DNA from: Mesorhizobium sp. dw_380
GTDB taxonomy: Bacteria > Pseudomonadota > Alphaproteobacteria > Rhizobiales > Rhizobiaceae
DNA: 64,000 bases
Direction of reading: 5' to 3'
Assembly (NCBI RefSeq): GCF_018588885.1
Contig: NZ_JAFFIW010000029.1
Span: forward strand, 1 to 64,000
Shown: positions 57,767 to 64,000 of the stretch, in pieces
Layout of the letters: the number at the start of each line of letters is the position of its first letter
Position numbering within the stretch: position 1 is the first letter of the stretch
Position numbers and translations under genes: made by a program
Notes under the pieces: model-generated
Databases searched by the model: none
The model's input: only the letters and a program-made list of their open reading frames with translations
What the model was told of the DNA's origin: nothing

Positions 57767-57842
57767 GGGCGTGCTCCATGATCCTGACGCGCAACCCCGA
57801 TCCGTTGCCGCTCTACGAGGCTCGGCATTTCAAACTTCTCGA

Positions 57843-59117
57843 TCACAGCAGCGCCTCCAGCAACCCGGCCGCCTTCTCAGGCCCGTTCTGCGCGTGCATC
57901 TGCGCCGATGTCTTCGCCAGTTTCGCCTTCATCCTGGGATCGGTCAGGCAAGCCTCGATTTTCGCGACCAGCTCGGCATCGCTCCAGTCGTAGCGCGGCA
58001 TGCCGAAGCCGTGGCCGGTTTCCTGAACCCGTGTGGCGTTGTCGTGGCCGTCCCAGACATAAGGCATGATGATTGCCGGCCTGCCGAAAAAGAGGCACTC
58101 GGTGAACGAGTTGTTGCCGCCATGGTGGATGACCGCACCGACCTGCGGGATAACCGAAGGCTGCGGGAACCAGCTGTCGACAATGACATTGCCGGGTACG
58201 TCCGTGTACTGGTCCTTGTAGCCGCCGACATTGACCAGCGCGCGATAGCGCGTCTGGCCCAGCGCCGCGATGATGCGCTTCAAAAGGTCGACATCGCCGG
58301 CGCCGAGGCTGCCGAAGGAGACGTAGAGCAGCGGTCCGTCATTGTTTTTCGCGAAGGTCGGCACCGTGTACGGCTTCTCCTGCCGCACGCAGCCCTCGAG
58401 ATACTGGAATTGTGCCGGATCGAGCGGATGGCGGCGCTTGAATTTCGCCGCCTCGGGATAGAGCAGCAGATTGAGATAGGGCGAGGCCTCGAAGAATTGG
58501 CCGACCGGATAGGGCGCCTCGTTGTTGGCGGCGAGGAAGGCATTGAAGTCGTCATGGATCGGCTTGATCACCGCGTTGAAATGGTCGCGGTAGCGCTGGT
58601 GGCCGGCATGATCGTTCTCGCCGCAGCCGGACAGATGCGGCGGGATGTCCTCGTCCTCGATCTCGTTTTCCGAGCAGGAGATGACACGCACCCACGGCTT
58701 GCCGTACTGCTTGATGGCCGGGAACAGGATGACATTGTCGACGCAGATGACGTCGGGCTTGATGGCGGCCAGGACGCGCGGCAGATCCTTCTGCGCCCAT
58801 TGGGCGCTGTCGACGATCGCGGTCCAGCAATCCCTCACGTAATTGTCGACCTGGTCGTAGGGCGATTTGCGGAAGTTCGGGATGTGGCCGTTGATGAAGT
58901 CTTCCCAGAACTTGGCCATCTGTTCGGGCGGCATGGGTTCGGACAGGTTCACCGGATGCGCCTCGAAGCCGTAGCCCTTGTAGACATCGACAAAGCCGGG
59001 GTCGGACAGGAACACAGCCTTATGTCCGCGCGCTTCGACCGCCTGGGCGATGCCGACGGAATTGAGCGCCGGGCCGTAGGCGGCTTCGGGAAAAAACGCG
59101 ATCGTCTTCTGCGCCAT
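57843..59117 (-). CDS. GT1-type glycosyltransferase (UGT/MGT superfamily)
   Basis: A 424-residue GT-B glycosyltransferase. N-terminal acceptor domain: MAQKTIAFFPEAAYGPALNS with VGIAQAVEARGHKAVFLSD. C-terminal nucleotide-sugar domain: YVSFGSLGAGDVDLLKRII and the diagnostic VIHHGGNNSFTECLFFGRPA then MPYVWDGHDNATRVQETGHG, as in macrolide and plant-type GT1 enzymes. The acceptor is unknown. It lies 12 bases after the pot ATPase gene on the same strand and upstream of the cupins, an uncommon partner for a polyamine transporter. Confidence 0.88.
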   Translation of the reverse strand: MAQKTIAFFPEAAYGPALNSVGIAQAVEARGHKAVFLSDPGFVDVYKGYGFEAHPVNLSEPMPPEQMAKFWEDFINGHIPNFRKSPYDQVDNYVRDCWTAIVDSAQWAQKDLPRVLAAIKPDVICVDNVILFPAIKQYGKPWVRVISCSENEIEDEDIPPHLSGCGENDHAGHQRYRDHFNAVIKPIHDDFNAFLAANNEAPYPVGQFFEASPYLNLLLYPEAAKFKRRHPLDPAQFQYLEGCVRQEKPYTVPTFAKNNDGPLLYVSFGSLGAGDVDLLKRIIAALGQTRYRALVNVGGYKDQYTDVPGNVIVDSWFPQPSVIPQVGAVIHHGGNNSFTECLFFGRPAIIMPYVWDGHDNATRVQETGHGFGMPRYDWSDAELVAKIEACLTDPRMKAKLAKTSAQMHAQNGPEKAAGLLEALL

Positions 59118-59129
59118 CAGGCTTCTCCT

Positions 59130-60203
59130 CTATTCTGCGAAAATTCTGACATCGGCGGCATCCCAGCCGAGTTCGACCTGGTCGCCCAACGAAACCGGCC
59201 GGCGGTCGGCGGCGTCAGCGGTGACGCGCACCAGGAACGGCTTTGGCGACAGAGCGGTGCGGACATGCAGCTGCAAATCGAGCCCCTGATAGGCCAATGC
59301 CTCGACCGTGCCGGAGGTGCGGTTCGCGGTTTCATCAGATGGGAACAGCCGGACGCGCTCGGGCCGCACCGAGGCCACCGCCGCCGCGCCATGGGTGAGC
59401 GTGGCGGGAACCTTGCCGGAGATACGCTCGCCATTCGCGGCCAGCACGCCGTCAGCGGCGGCTTTGCCCGCGACAAAATTCATCACGCCGATGAAGTCGG
59501 CGACGAAACGGTCGGCGGGATGCTCGTAGACCGCGTGTGGTGTGTCGCATTGCAAGAGCTTGCCGTCTTTCAGCACCGCCATGCGATCGGCCATGACAAG
59601 CGATTCTTCCTGATCGTGGGTGACGATGACGAAGGTGATGCCGACCTCGTGCTGCAGGCGCTTCAGTTCCAGCTGCATGGCGCCACGCAGCTTCTTGTCG
59701 AGCGCGCCGAGCGGCTCGTCGAGCAGCAGCAGCCTGGGCCGCTTGACCAGCGCGCGGGCCAGCGCAACGCGCTGCTTCTGGCCGCCCGACAATTGCTCGG
59801 GCTTGCGGTCGGCGAAGGGGACGAGTTCGGTTGTGGCCAGGATGGCGTCGACGCGGGAGCGGATTTCGCTCGCCGGCAAGCGCTCCATTTCGAGGCCGTA
59901 GGACACATTGGCCCGAACGCTCATGTGCGGAAACAGCGCGTAGGACTGGAACATCAGATTAACCGGCCGCTTGTTGGGCGGCGTCCTGGCGATGTCGCGG
60001 CCATCAAGCAGGATGCGGCCGTCATTGGGGGTCTCGAAGCCGGCCAGCATGCGCAACAGCGTGGTCTTGCCGCAGCCCGATGGCCCAAGCAAAGCGAAGA
60101 ACTCATTTTCGCGAATATCGAGCGAGATGCCGTCGACGGCGGTCACGCGGCCGAAATTCTTCGACACATTGTCGATGGCCAGCAGCGTGCGCGGTTCGCT
60201 CAT
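59130..60203 (-). CDS. spermidine/putrescine-type ABC transporter ATP-binding protein PotA-like
   Basis: A 357-residue ATPase. Walker A LLGPSGCGKTTLLRMLAG, signature LSGGQKQRVALARAL, Walker B LLLLDEPLGALDKKLR, H-loop VTHDQEESLVMADR, and a C-terminal TOBE-like regulatory domain (SVRPERVRLFPSDETANRT). ATG 60203 overlaps the stop of the permease gene (ATGA). PotA-type substrates include putrescine, spermidine, 2-aminoethylphosphonate and related cations; the exact one is unknown. Confidence 0.92.
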   Translation of the reverse strand: MSEPRTLLAIDNVSKNFGRVTAVDGISLDIRENEFFALLGPSGCGKTTLLRMLAGFETPNDGRILLDGRDIARTPPNKRPVNLMFQSYALFPHMSVRANVSYGLEMERLPASEIRSRVDAILATTELVPFADRKPEQLSGGQKQRVALARALVKRPRLLLLDEPLGALDKKLRGAMQLELKRLQHEVGITFVIVTHDQEESLVMADRMAVLKDGKLLQCDTPHAVYEHPADRFVADFIGVMNFVAGKAAADGVLAANGERISGKVPATLTHGAAAVASVRPERVRLFPSDETANRTSGTVEALAYQGLDLQLHVRTALSPKPFLVRVTADAADRRPVSLGDQVELGWDAADVRIFAE

Positions 60204-60991
60204 TGACCAATGATCCCCCTGTTGAGCCGCTGCGACAGGGTCAGCGCGGTGATCGAGACCGCCATGACGATGGTGGCCAGCGCGTTGATCTCCGGCGTGA
60301 TGCCGAAGCGGATCATGGCGTAGATCTGCATCGGCAGCGTCGTCGAGGCGCGGCCGGCGCCCGCGGTGAAGAAGGCGATGATGAACTCGTCGACCGAGAG
60401 CGTGAAGGCAAGCAGCGCGCCGGCGACCACCGCCGGCAGGATGACCGGCAAGGTCACGCGCCGGAAGGTGGTGACGGCGGAGGCGCCGAGATCGGCGGAG
60501 GCCTCGACGATCGACCAGTCGAAGCTCTTCAGCCTGGCGCGCACCACCGAGCAGACGAAGGCGAGGTTGAAGACGACATGGGCGAGGATGATGGTGTGCA
60601 GCCCCATGGTGAGATTGAGCATGGAGAAGAACGAGAGCAATGCGATCGCCAGCACGATGTCGGGAATGATCATCGGCGCGAAGATCAGCGCTTCCAGTCC
60701 CTTGCCGTACTGCCGGCGCATCTCGACGCCGATCGCCAGCAGCGTGCCGAGCAAGGTGGCGATTGCCGTGGACACCAATGCCACGATCAGCGTGTTGAGC
60801 GCGGCGGACAGAATCGCGGAATTGCCGGCCAGCGAGATGTACCATTTGAGCGAAAAGCCCGACCATGCCGTCGGCAGCCCGTCCTCGTTGAAGGACAGCG
60901 CCACCAGCACGGCAATGGGGATGTAGAGGAAGGCGAAGACGAGAACGAGGATCGTCCGCATGCCGAACGTGCGGGTGAAGGATTGGGTCAT
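60200..60991 (-). CDS. polyamine-type ABC transporter permease PotC-like
   Basis: A 263-residue permease with six helices (FLYIPIAVLVALSFN near the start) and the coupling motif EASADLGASAVTTFRRVTLP, followed by the ILPAVVAGALLAFTLSVDEF core typical of PotC. It is downstream of the repeat pair that separates it from potB (264 bases), yet in the same direction and partner class. Confidence 0.93.
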   Translation of the reverse strand: MTQSFTRTFGMRTILVLVFAFLYIPIAVLVALSFNEDGLPTAWSGFSLKWYISLAGNSAILSAALNTLIVALVSTAIATLLGTLLAIGVEMRRQYGKGLEALIFAPMIIPDIVLAIALLSFFSMLNLTMGLHTIILAHVVFNLAFVCSVVRARLKSFDWSIVEASADLGASAVTTFRRVTLPVILPAVVAGALLAFTLSVDEFIIAFFTAGAGRASTTLPMQIYAMIRFGITPEINALATIVMAVSITALTLSQRLNRGIIGQ

Positions 60992-61032
60992 CGCTGCCGC
61001 CTGAAAGTAGAGTGGCGAGCAAGCGGCCAGCG

Positions 61033-61240
61033 TCCTTCTCCCCGTTCACGGGGAGAAGATGCCGGCAGGCAGATGAGGGGCAGCGCTGAGCTTCGAAAAG
61101 GCCGGCGCCGCCCCTCATCCGCCCCTTCGGGGCACCGCCGCCCTTCGCTGTCGCTTCGGGCGTTCGTTGTTCGAAAAGCCAAGCAATTGGCTTTTCGTCC
61201 GCTGCGCGGACCACGCCTCACCCCCGTAAACGGGGAGAAG
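61033..61240. repeat. inverted pair of RIME-like repeats splitting the pot operon
   Basis: Forward copy 61033-61086 (TCTCCCCGTTCACGGGGAGA and GCCGGCAGGCAGATGAGGGG) and a longer reverse copy 61101-61240 that ends CCCCGTAAACGGGGAGAAGG and is interrupted in the middle by a segment containing GAAAAGCCAAGCAATTGGCTTTTC. They fill the gap between potB and potC. Confidence 0.8.
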
Positions 61241-61255
61241 GGAAAGAGCGCACCA

Positions 61256-62128
61256 TCAGCCATCGGCGTTGCCTTTGGCCTCAGCCGCACGCCCAGAGGC
61301 GCGGTCGGCAGCAAGCGCCTGTGCCATCAGCACCAGCAGCATGATCGCGATCAGCGCCATGGCGAGAGCCGCGCCGAAGGGCCAGTCATTGGCGGTCAGG
61401 AACTGGTCATAGACGAGATTGCCGATCATCTGGAAGCGGCCGCCGCCGAGCAGCGCGGGCGTGACGAAATTGCCGATCGACAGCACGAAGACGAAGACCG
61501 CGCCGGCGGCAATGCCGGGTACGGTCAGCGGCAGGATCACACGGCGGAATGTCGTGACGGCGGAGGCGCCGAGGTCACGCGAGGCTTCGGCAAGTTCTGG
61601 GTTGAGGCGCGACAAAGGCGCGTAGCAGGCGAGGATGACGAAGGGCAAATAATTGTAGACGAGACCGGCGATGACGGCGCCTTCGGTGTAGAGCATCGAC
61701 GGCGGTTCGCCGGTGTAGCCGAACCAGCGAAGCAACTGCGTGATCAGGCCCTCGCGGTTGAGCAGCACGATCCAGGCATAGGTGCGGATCAGATAGTTGG
61801 ACCAGAACGGCAGCACGGCGAAGAACAGGAATATCGGCTGCAGCCGGCGCGGGGCGGCCGCGATGGCGTAGGCGGCGGCGTAGCCGATCACCACCGCGAT
61901 CAGCGTCGCCGTGCCGGCAATGCGTGCCGATCCGAGGAAGATGCCGGCATAGAGCGGGTCGAAGACCAGCCCGAAATTCTCCAGCGTGAAGGTATAGTCG
62001 ATACCGCCATAGATGCCGCGCCGGAAGAAGGCGAGCGCCAGCACCAGCGCGCAGGGAACCACCATCAAGGCCGCGAGCCAGGCCAGCGCCGGGGCCATCA
62101 GCAGGGAGGAGCGGGAGGGGGGCGCCAC
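61256..62128 (-). CDS. polyamine-type ABC transporter permease PotB-like
   Basis: A ~290-residue permease with six helices (LLMAPALAWLAALMVVPCAL at the start) and the coupling motif EASRDLGASAVTTFRRVILP. PFWSNYLIRTYAWIVLLNREG is the PotB/PotH-type periplasmic block. The start is uncertain: GTG at 62128 is taken, TTG at 62137 or 62149 is possible, and the ATG of the open frame at 62230 lies inside the potD gene. It is 37 bases after potD and 264 bases before potC. Confidence 0.88.
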   Translation of the reverse strand: MAPPSRSSLLMAPALAWLAALMVVPCALVLALAFFRRGIYGGIDYTFTLENFGLVFDPLYAGIFLGSARIAGTATLIAVVIGYAAAYAIAAAPRRLQPIFLFFAVLPFWSNYLIRTYAWIVLLNREGLITQLLRWFGYTGEPPSMLYTEGAVIAGLVYNYLPFVILACYAPLSRLNPELAEASRDLGASAVTTFRRVILPLTVPGIAAGAVFVFVLSIGNFVTPALLGGGRFQMIGNLVYDQFLTANDWPFGAALAMALIAIMLLVLMAQALAADRASGRAAEAKGNADG

Positions 62129-62165
62129 GGAATGCAAGCTTAATTCCAAGATGCGGGACTGACGC

Positions 62166-63230
62166 TTACTGCGCGGCTTTGATCTCGCTGACGATCTTGG
62201 AATAGTCGCGCTGGGCTTCGCCGACGTCACGCAGCTGCTCGAACTTGACGAGGTCGGCCACCGGCATCGCCATGTTCGGGAATTTAGCCAGGAAGTCGGC
62301 GGGCAGGCTTTCCATCGCCGGCTTGTTCGGCACCTTGTAGTCGATGTTTTGCGCCGCCCAGGCGTGGTTCTTGGCGTCGAGCATGAAGTTGATGAACTGG
62401 AAGGCGGCGTCCTTGTTGGCGGAAGCCTTCATCACCACCATCGTGTCGACCCAGAGGTCCGAGCCCTCCTTGGGAATGACGTACTTGATCTCGGGCTTCT
62501 CGGCGATGCCGTAATTGCACCAGCCGTCCCAGGCCTGCACCATCAGCGCTTCACCGGAAACCAGCTTTGAATAGAAGGTGGTGTCGTCATAGGCGAGCAG
62601 GGTCTTCTTGGCCGAGATCAAGAGGTCCTTGACCTCGGCCATCTTGGCCGGATCGGTCTCGTTGACGGAAAGGCCCTTGTCGAGCTGGCCGGCGGCGAGC
62701 AGCCAGCGGTCGGTCGCCAGCATGGTGGTCTTGCCCTTCAATTCGTCGGAGGGGCTAAGCAGATCGCTCCAGCTGGTTGGCGCCACCTTCATCAGGTCCG
62801 AGCGGTAGCAGAGGCCCGTCGTGCCCCAGGTGTAGGGTACGGAGAAAGTGTTGCCGACATCGTGCGGCAGCTTGGTCGCTTCGGGGTAGAGGTTGGCAAG
62901 ATTGGGGATCTTGGCGTGGTCGATCGGCTCGGTCAGGCCGAGCTTGTTCAGCACTTCGGCGAAGGGCGAGGAGACGAAGACCACGTCATAGCCCTTGCCG
63001 CCGGCGGCGATGAGCTTACCCATGATCTCTTCATTGGTGGCGTGTACCACCACTTCGCCGGAGACGCCGGTCGCGGTCTTGAAGGCAGCCATGGCGTCCG
63101 GTGCCATATAGCCATCCCAGTTGGAAATGACGAGGTCGGCGGCCATCGCCGGCGCGGACAGCGCCAGGGCAAGACCGAGCGCGATCGAAGACGTTCTCAG
63201 CGCACGGCGCCGCGGGCTGGTAGCGGTCAT
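62166..63230 (-). CDS. polyamine-type ABC transporter substrate-binding protein PotD-like
   Basis: A 354-residue periplasmic receptor with a Sec signal (TSSIALGLALALSAPAMAADL). The mature protein begins LVISNWDGYMAPDAMAAFKT, the PotD/PotF start, and has YDVVFVSSPFAEVLNKLGL, GNTFSVPYTWGTTGLCYRS and MVQAWDGWCNYG, where aromatic and acidic residues line the cationic-ligand site. First gene of the transporter operon (potD-potB-potC-potA). The ligand is a polyamine or similar compound. Confidence 0.92.
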   Translation of the reverse strand: MTATSPRRRALRTSSIALGLALALSAPAMAADLVISNWDGYMAPDAMAAFKTATGVSGEVVVHATNEEIMGKLIAAGGKGYDVVFVSSPFAEVLNKLGLTEPIDHAKIPNLANLYPEATKLPHDVGNTFSVPYTWGTTGLCYRSDLMKVAPTSWSDLLSPSDELKGKTTMLATDRWLLAAGQLDKGLSVNETDPAKMAEVKDLLISAKKTLLAYDDTTFYSKLVSGEALMVQAWDGWCNYGIAEKPEIKYVIPKEGSDLWVDTMVVMKASANKDAAFQFINFMLDAKNHAWAAQNIDYKVPNKPAMESLPADFLAKFPNMAMPVADLVKFEQLRDVGEAQRDYSKIVSEIKAAQ

Positions 63231-63344
63231 GACAGACTCCCATTTCGGTTGATCGTCGAATTCATTCGCTGGACCAACGCCCGGCGACCCATGCCGCTGC
63301 TTCGATCCTGTTCCCTCGGTCTTTTCTCGGCCGATTTCGCTAAC

Positions 63345-63367
63345 AGTACTATTGCAGAAAAAAGTAC
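63345..63367. promoter_or_regulatory. repeated AGTAC element in the gntR/pot divergent region
   Basis: AGTACT (63345-63350) and AGTAC (63363-63367) start 18 bases apart in an AT-rich stretch between the divergent transporter operon and gntR gene. It could be the regulator's site, but only this weak repetition supports it. The rest of 63231-63469 shows nothing certain. Confidence 0.25.
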
Positions 63368-63469
63368 GTCAATCCATAATTTGCCAAATGGCCGAGGAAT
63401 CTGGCCGATTGCGTCCGCGTCGGCGATCGGTCAAAGCAATAAGGTCATGCCCACTCGCCGAGACTAGTC

Positions 63470-64000
63470 ATGCAAGCCGCAGCCCGACGACCTCGCACCA
63501 ACCATCTCGATCTGGCGCAGCGCATCCTGGATGTGGCGCGGCAGCGCGGCTTCGAGCCCGGCGCGCGGCTGCCCGAGCAGCAGATTGCATCGCTGTGCAA
63601 TGTCTCGCGCACACCGGTGCGGGCAGCGCTCAGCCTGCTCGCGGAAAGGGGTGTCGTGCGCTGGGAAGCCGATACCGGCTATCATCTGGCCGTCGACCTT
63701 GCCACACAGCCGGCTATCGCCAGCGAATTGCCAGTCACCGAGGAAGACGAGCTGGCCGACGCGATCCTGCGTGACCGGTCGGCGCGCAGGCTGGACCAGA
63801 CGGTGACTGTCGCGGGTCTGATGCGACGCTACAGCGCCGAGAGAAAGACGGTATTAAAATCACTTAATAAACTGACGGAAGAAAACCTGCTCGACCGCGC
63901 GCCGGGCCAGTCCTGGCTCTTCCGCCGCACGCCGGACGATCCGGAGGCGCAGGGCGAGAGCTATGAGTTCCGCCTGCTGCTGGAGCCGGCGGCGATCCTG
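63470..64000 (+). CDS. GntR family transcriptional regulator, two winged helices plus FCD (partial)
   Basis: The gene is cut by the window end after 177 codons. Residues ~10-85 form a GntR winged helix (PGARLPEQQIASLCNVSRTP, ALSLLAERGVVRWEA). Residues ~95-155 look like a second winged helix (VAGLMRRYSAERKTVLKSLN then KLTEENLLDRAPGQSWLF). A FadR-type FCD domain seems to begin at YEFRLLLEPAAIL. It is divergent from the pot operon and probably controls it with a metabolite of the imported compound. The two-HTH layout is unusual for GntR. Confidence 0.85.
   Translation, partial: MQAAARRPRTNHLDLAQRILDVARQRGFEPGARLPEQQIASLCNVSRTPVRAALSLLAERGVVRWEADTGYHLAVDLATQPAIASELPVTEEDELADAILRDRSARRLDQTVTVAGLMRRYSAERKTVLKSLNKLTEENLLDRAPGQSWLFRRTPDDPEAQGESYEFRLLLEPAAIL

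Noticed and set aside
57606-60206. Long plus-strand open frame (866 codons) across the glycosyltransferase and potA genes
   Set aside because: The product is low-complexity Arg/Gly/Asp/His, and the minus-strand genes carry clear motifs.
60080-62143. Long plus-strand open frame (687 codons) over potC, the repeats and potB
   Set aside because: It includes the repeats and gives Gln/Arg/Gly/Asp-rich nonsense; the permeases on the other strand are certain.

Overview
The window looks like chromosomal DNA of an alphaproteobacterium of the order Rhizobiales, most likely Mesorhizobium or a close relative. This is inferred from the GC-rich coding style, a Ros/MucR-type regulator, a CenR-type response regulator, CtrA-like boxes (TTAA-N7-TTAA), DUF1127 proteins, the gene order hemC-hemD-mitofilin-hemY, and many RIME-like palindromic intergenic repeats. 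No rRNA, tRNA, CRISPR array, insertion sequence or phage gene was seen. The species was not established.

Layout. 0-5 kb: leuC, a small orphan gene, two tandem membrane diguanylate cyclases and a mosaic repeat. 5-11 kb: two small exported proteins around CtrA-like boxes, then the succinate dehydrogenase operon sdhC-sdhD-sdhA-(DUF3052)-sdhB. 10.6-18 kb: YceH, OsmC, small proteins, a UbiH-family hydroxylase, TesB, then glnK-amtB behind a candidate NtrC enhancer and sigma-54 promoter, followed by a run of strong terminators and a small secreted protein. 18-25 kb: ftsK (with a CtrA-like box), lolA, xthA, a cNMP-binding protein, a CenR-like regulator and an L,D-transpeptidase. 25-30 kb: DUF1127/LysR pair, DUF1761, methyltransferase-EVE pair, YciI, then gpsA and tsaD. 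30.5-36.6 kb: hemC, hemD, an alphaproteobacterial mitofilin (Mic60-like) protein, HemY, TerB-like and glutamine-amidotransferase genes. 36.7-42 kb: NIPSNAP, MFS exporter, aminotransferase, SDR with divergent AraC regulator, and MucR. 42-52.4 kb: a carbon module in which a glucoamylase (GH15), 6-phosphogluconate dehydrogenase, glucose-6-phosphate dehydrogenase and a polyphosphate-glucokinase-like kinase form one operon, divergent from a ribose-type sugar ABC transporter. 52.6-54.7 kb: a bifunctional beta-oxidation protein.

55-64 kb is the most unusual region. A PotDBCA-type polyamine/organic-cation ABC transporter, a GT1-type glycosyltransferase, three tandem cupin_3 genes (one stopped by an internal amber codon) and an aldehyde dehydrogenase lie on the minus strand, with a divergent GntR-family regulator that seems to carry two winged-helix domains. 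A decayed LuxR C-terminus lies directly behind the aldehyde dehydrogenase, in the same reading frame. The substrate of this locus cannot be told from sequence.

Several modules make biochemical sense together. Glucoamylase releases glucose, the kinase phosphorylates it, and Zwf and Gnd oxidise it. GlnK and AmtB form the ammonium-sensing pair. HemC and HemD make uroporphyrinogen III next to membrane-organising proteins. Starts were chosen from Shine-Dalgarno sequences, overlaps and family alignment by eye; function calls rest on recognised motifs, not on database searches.
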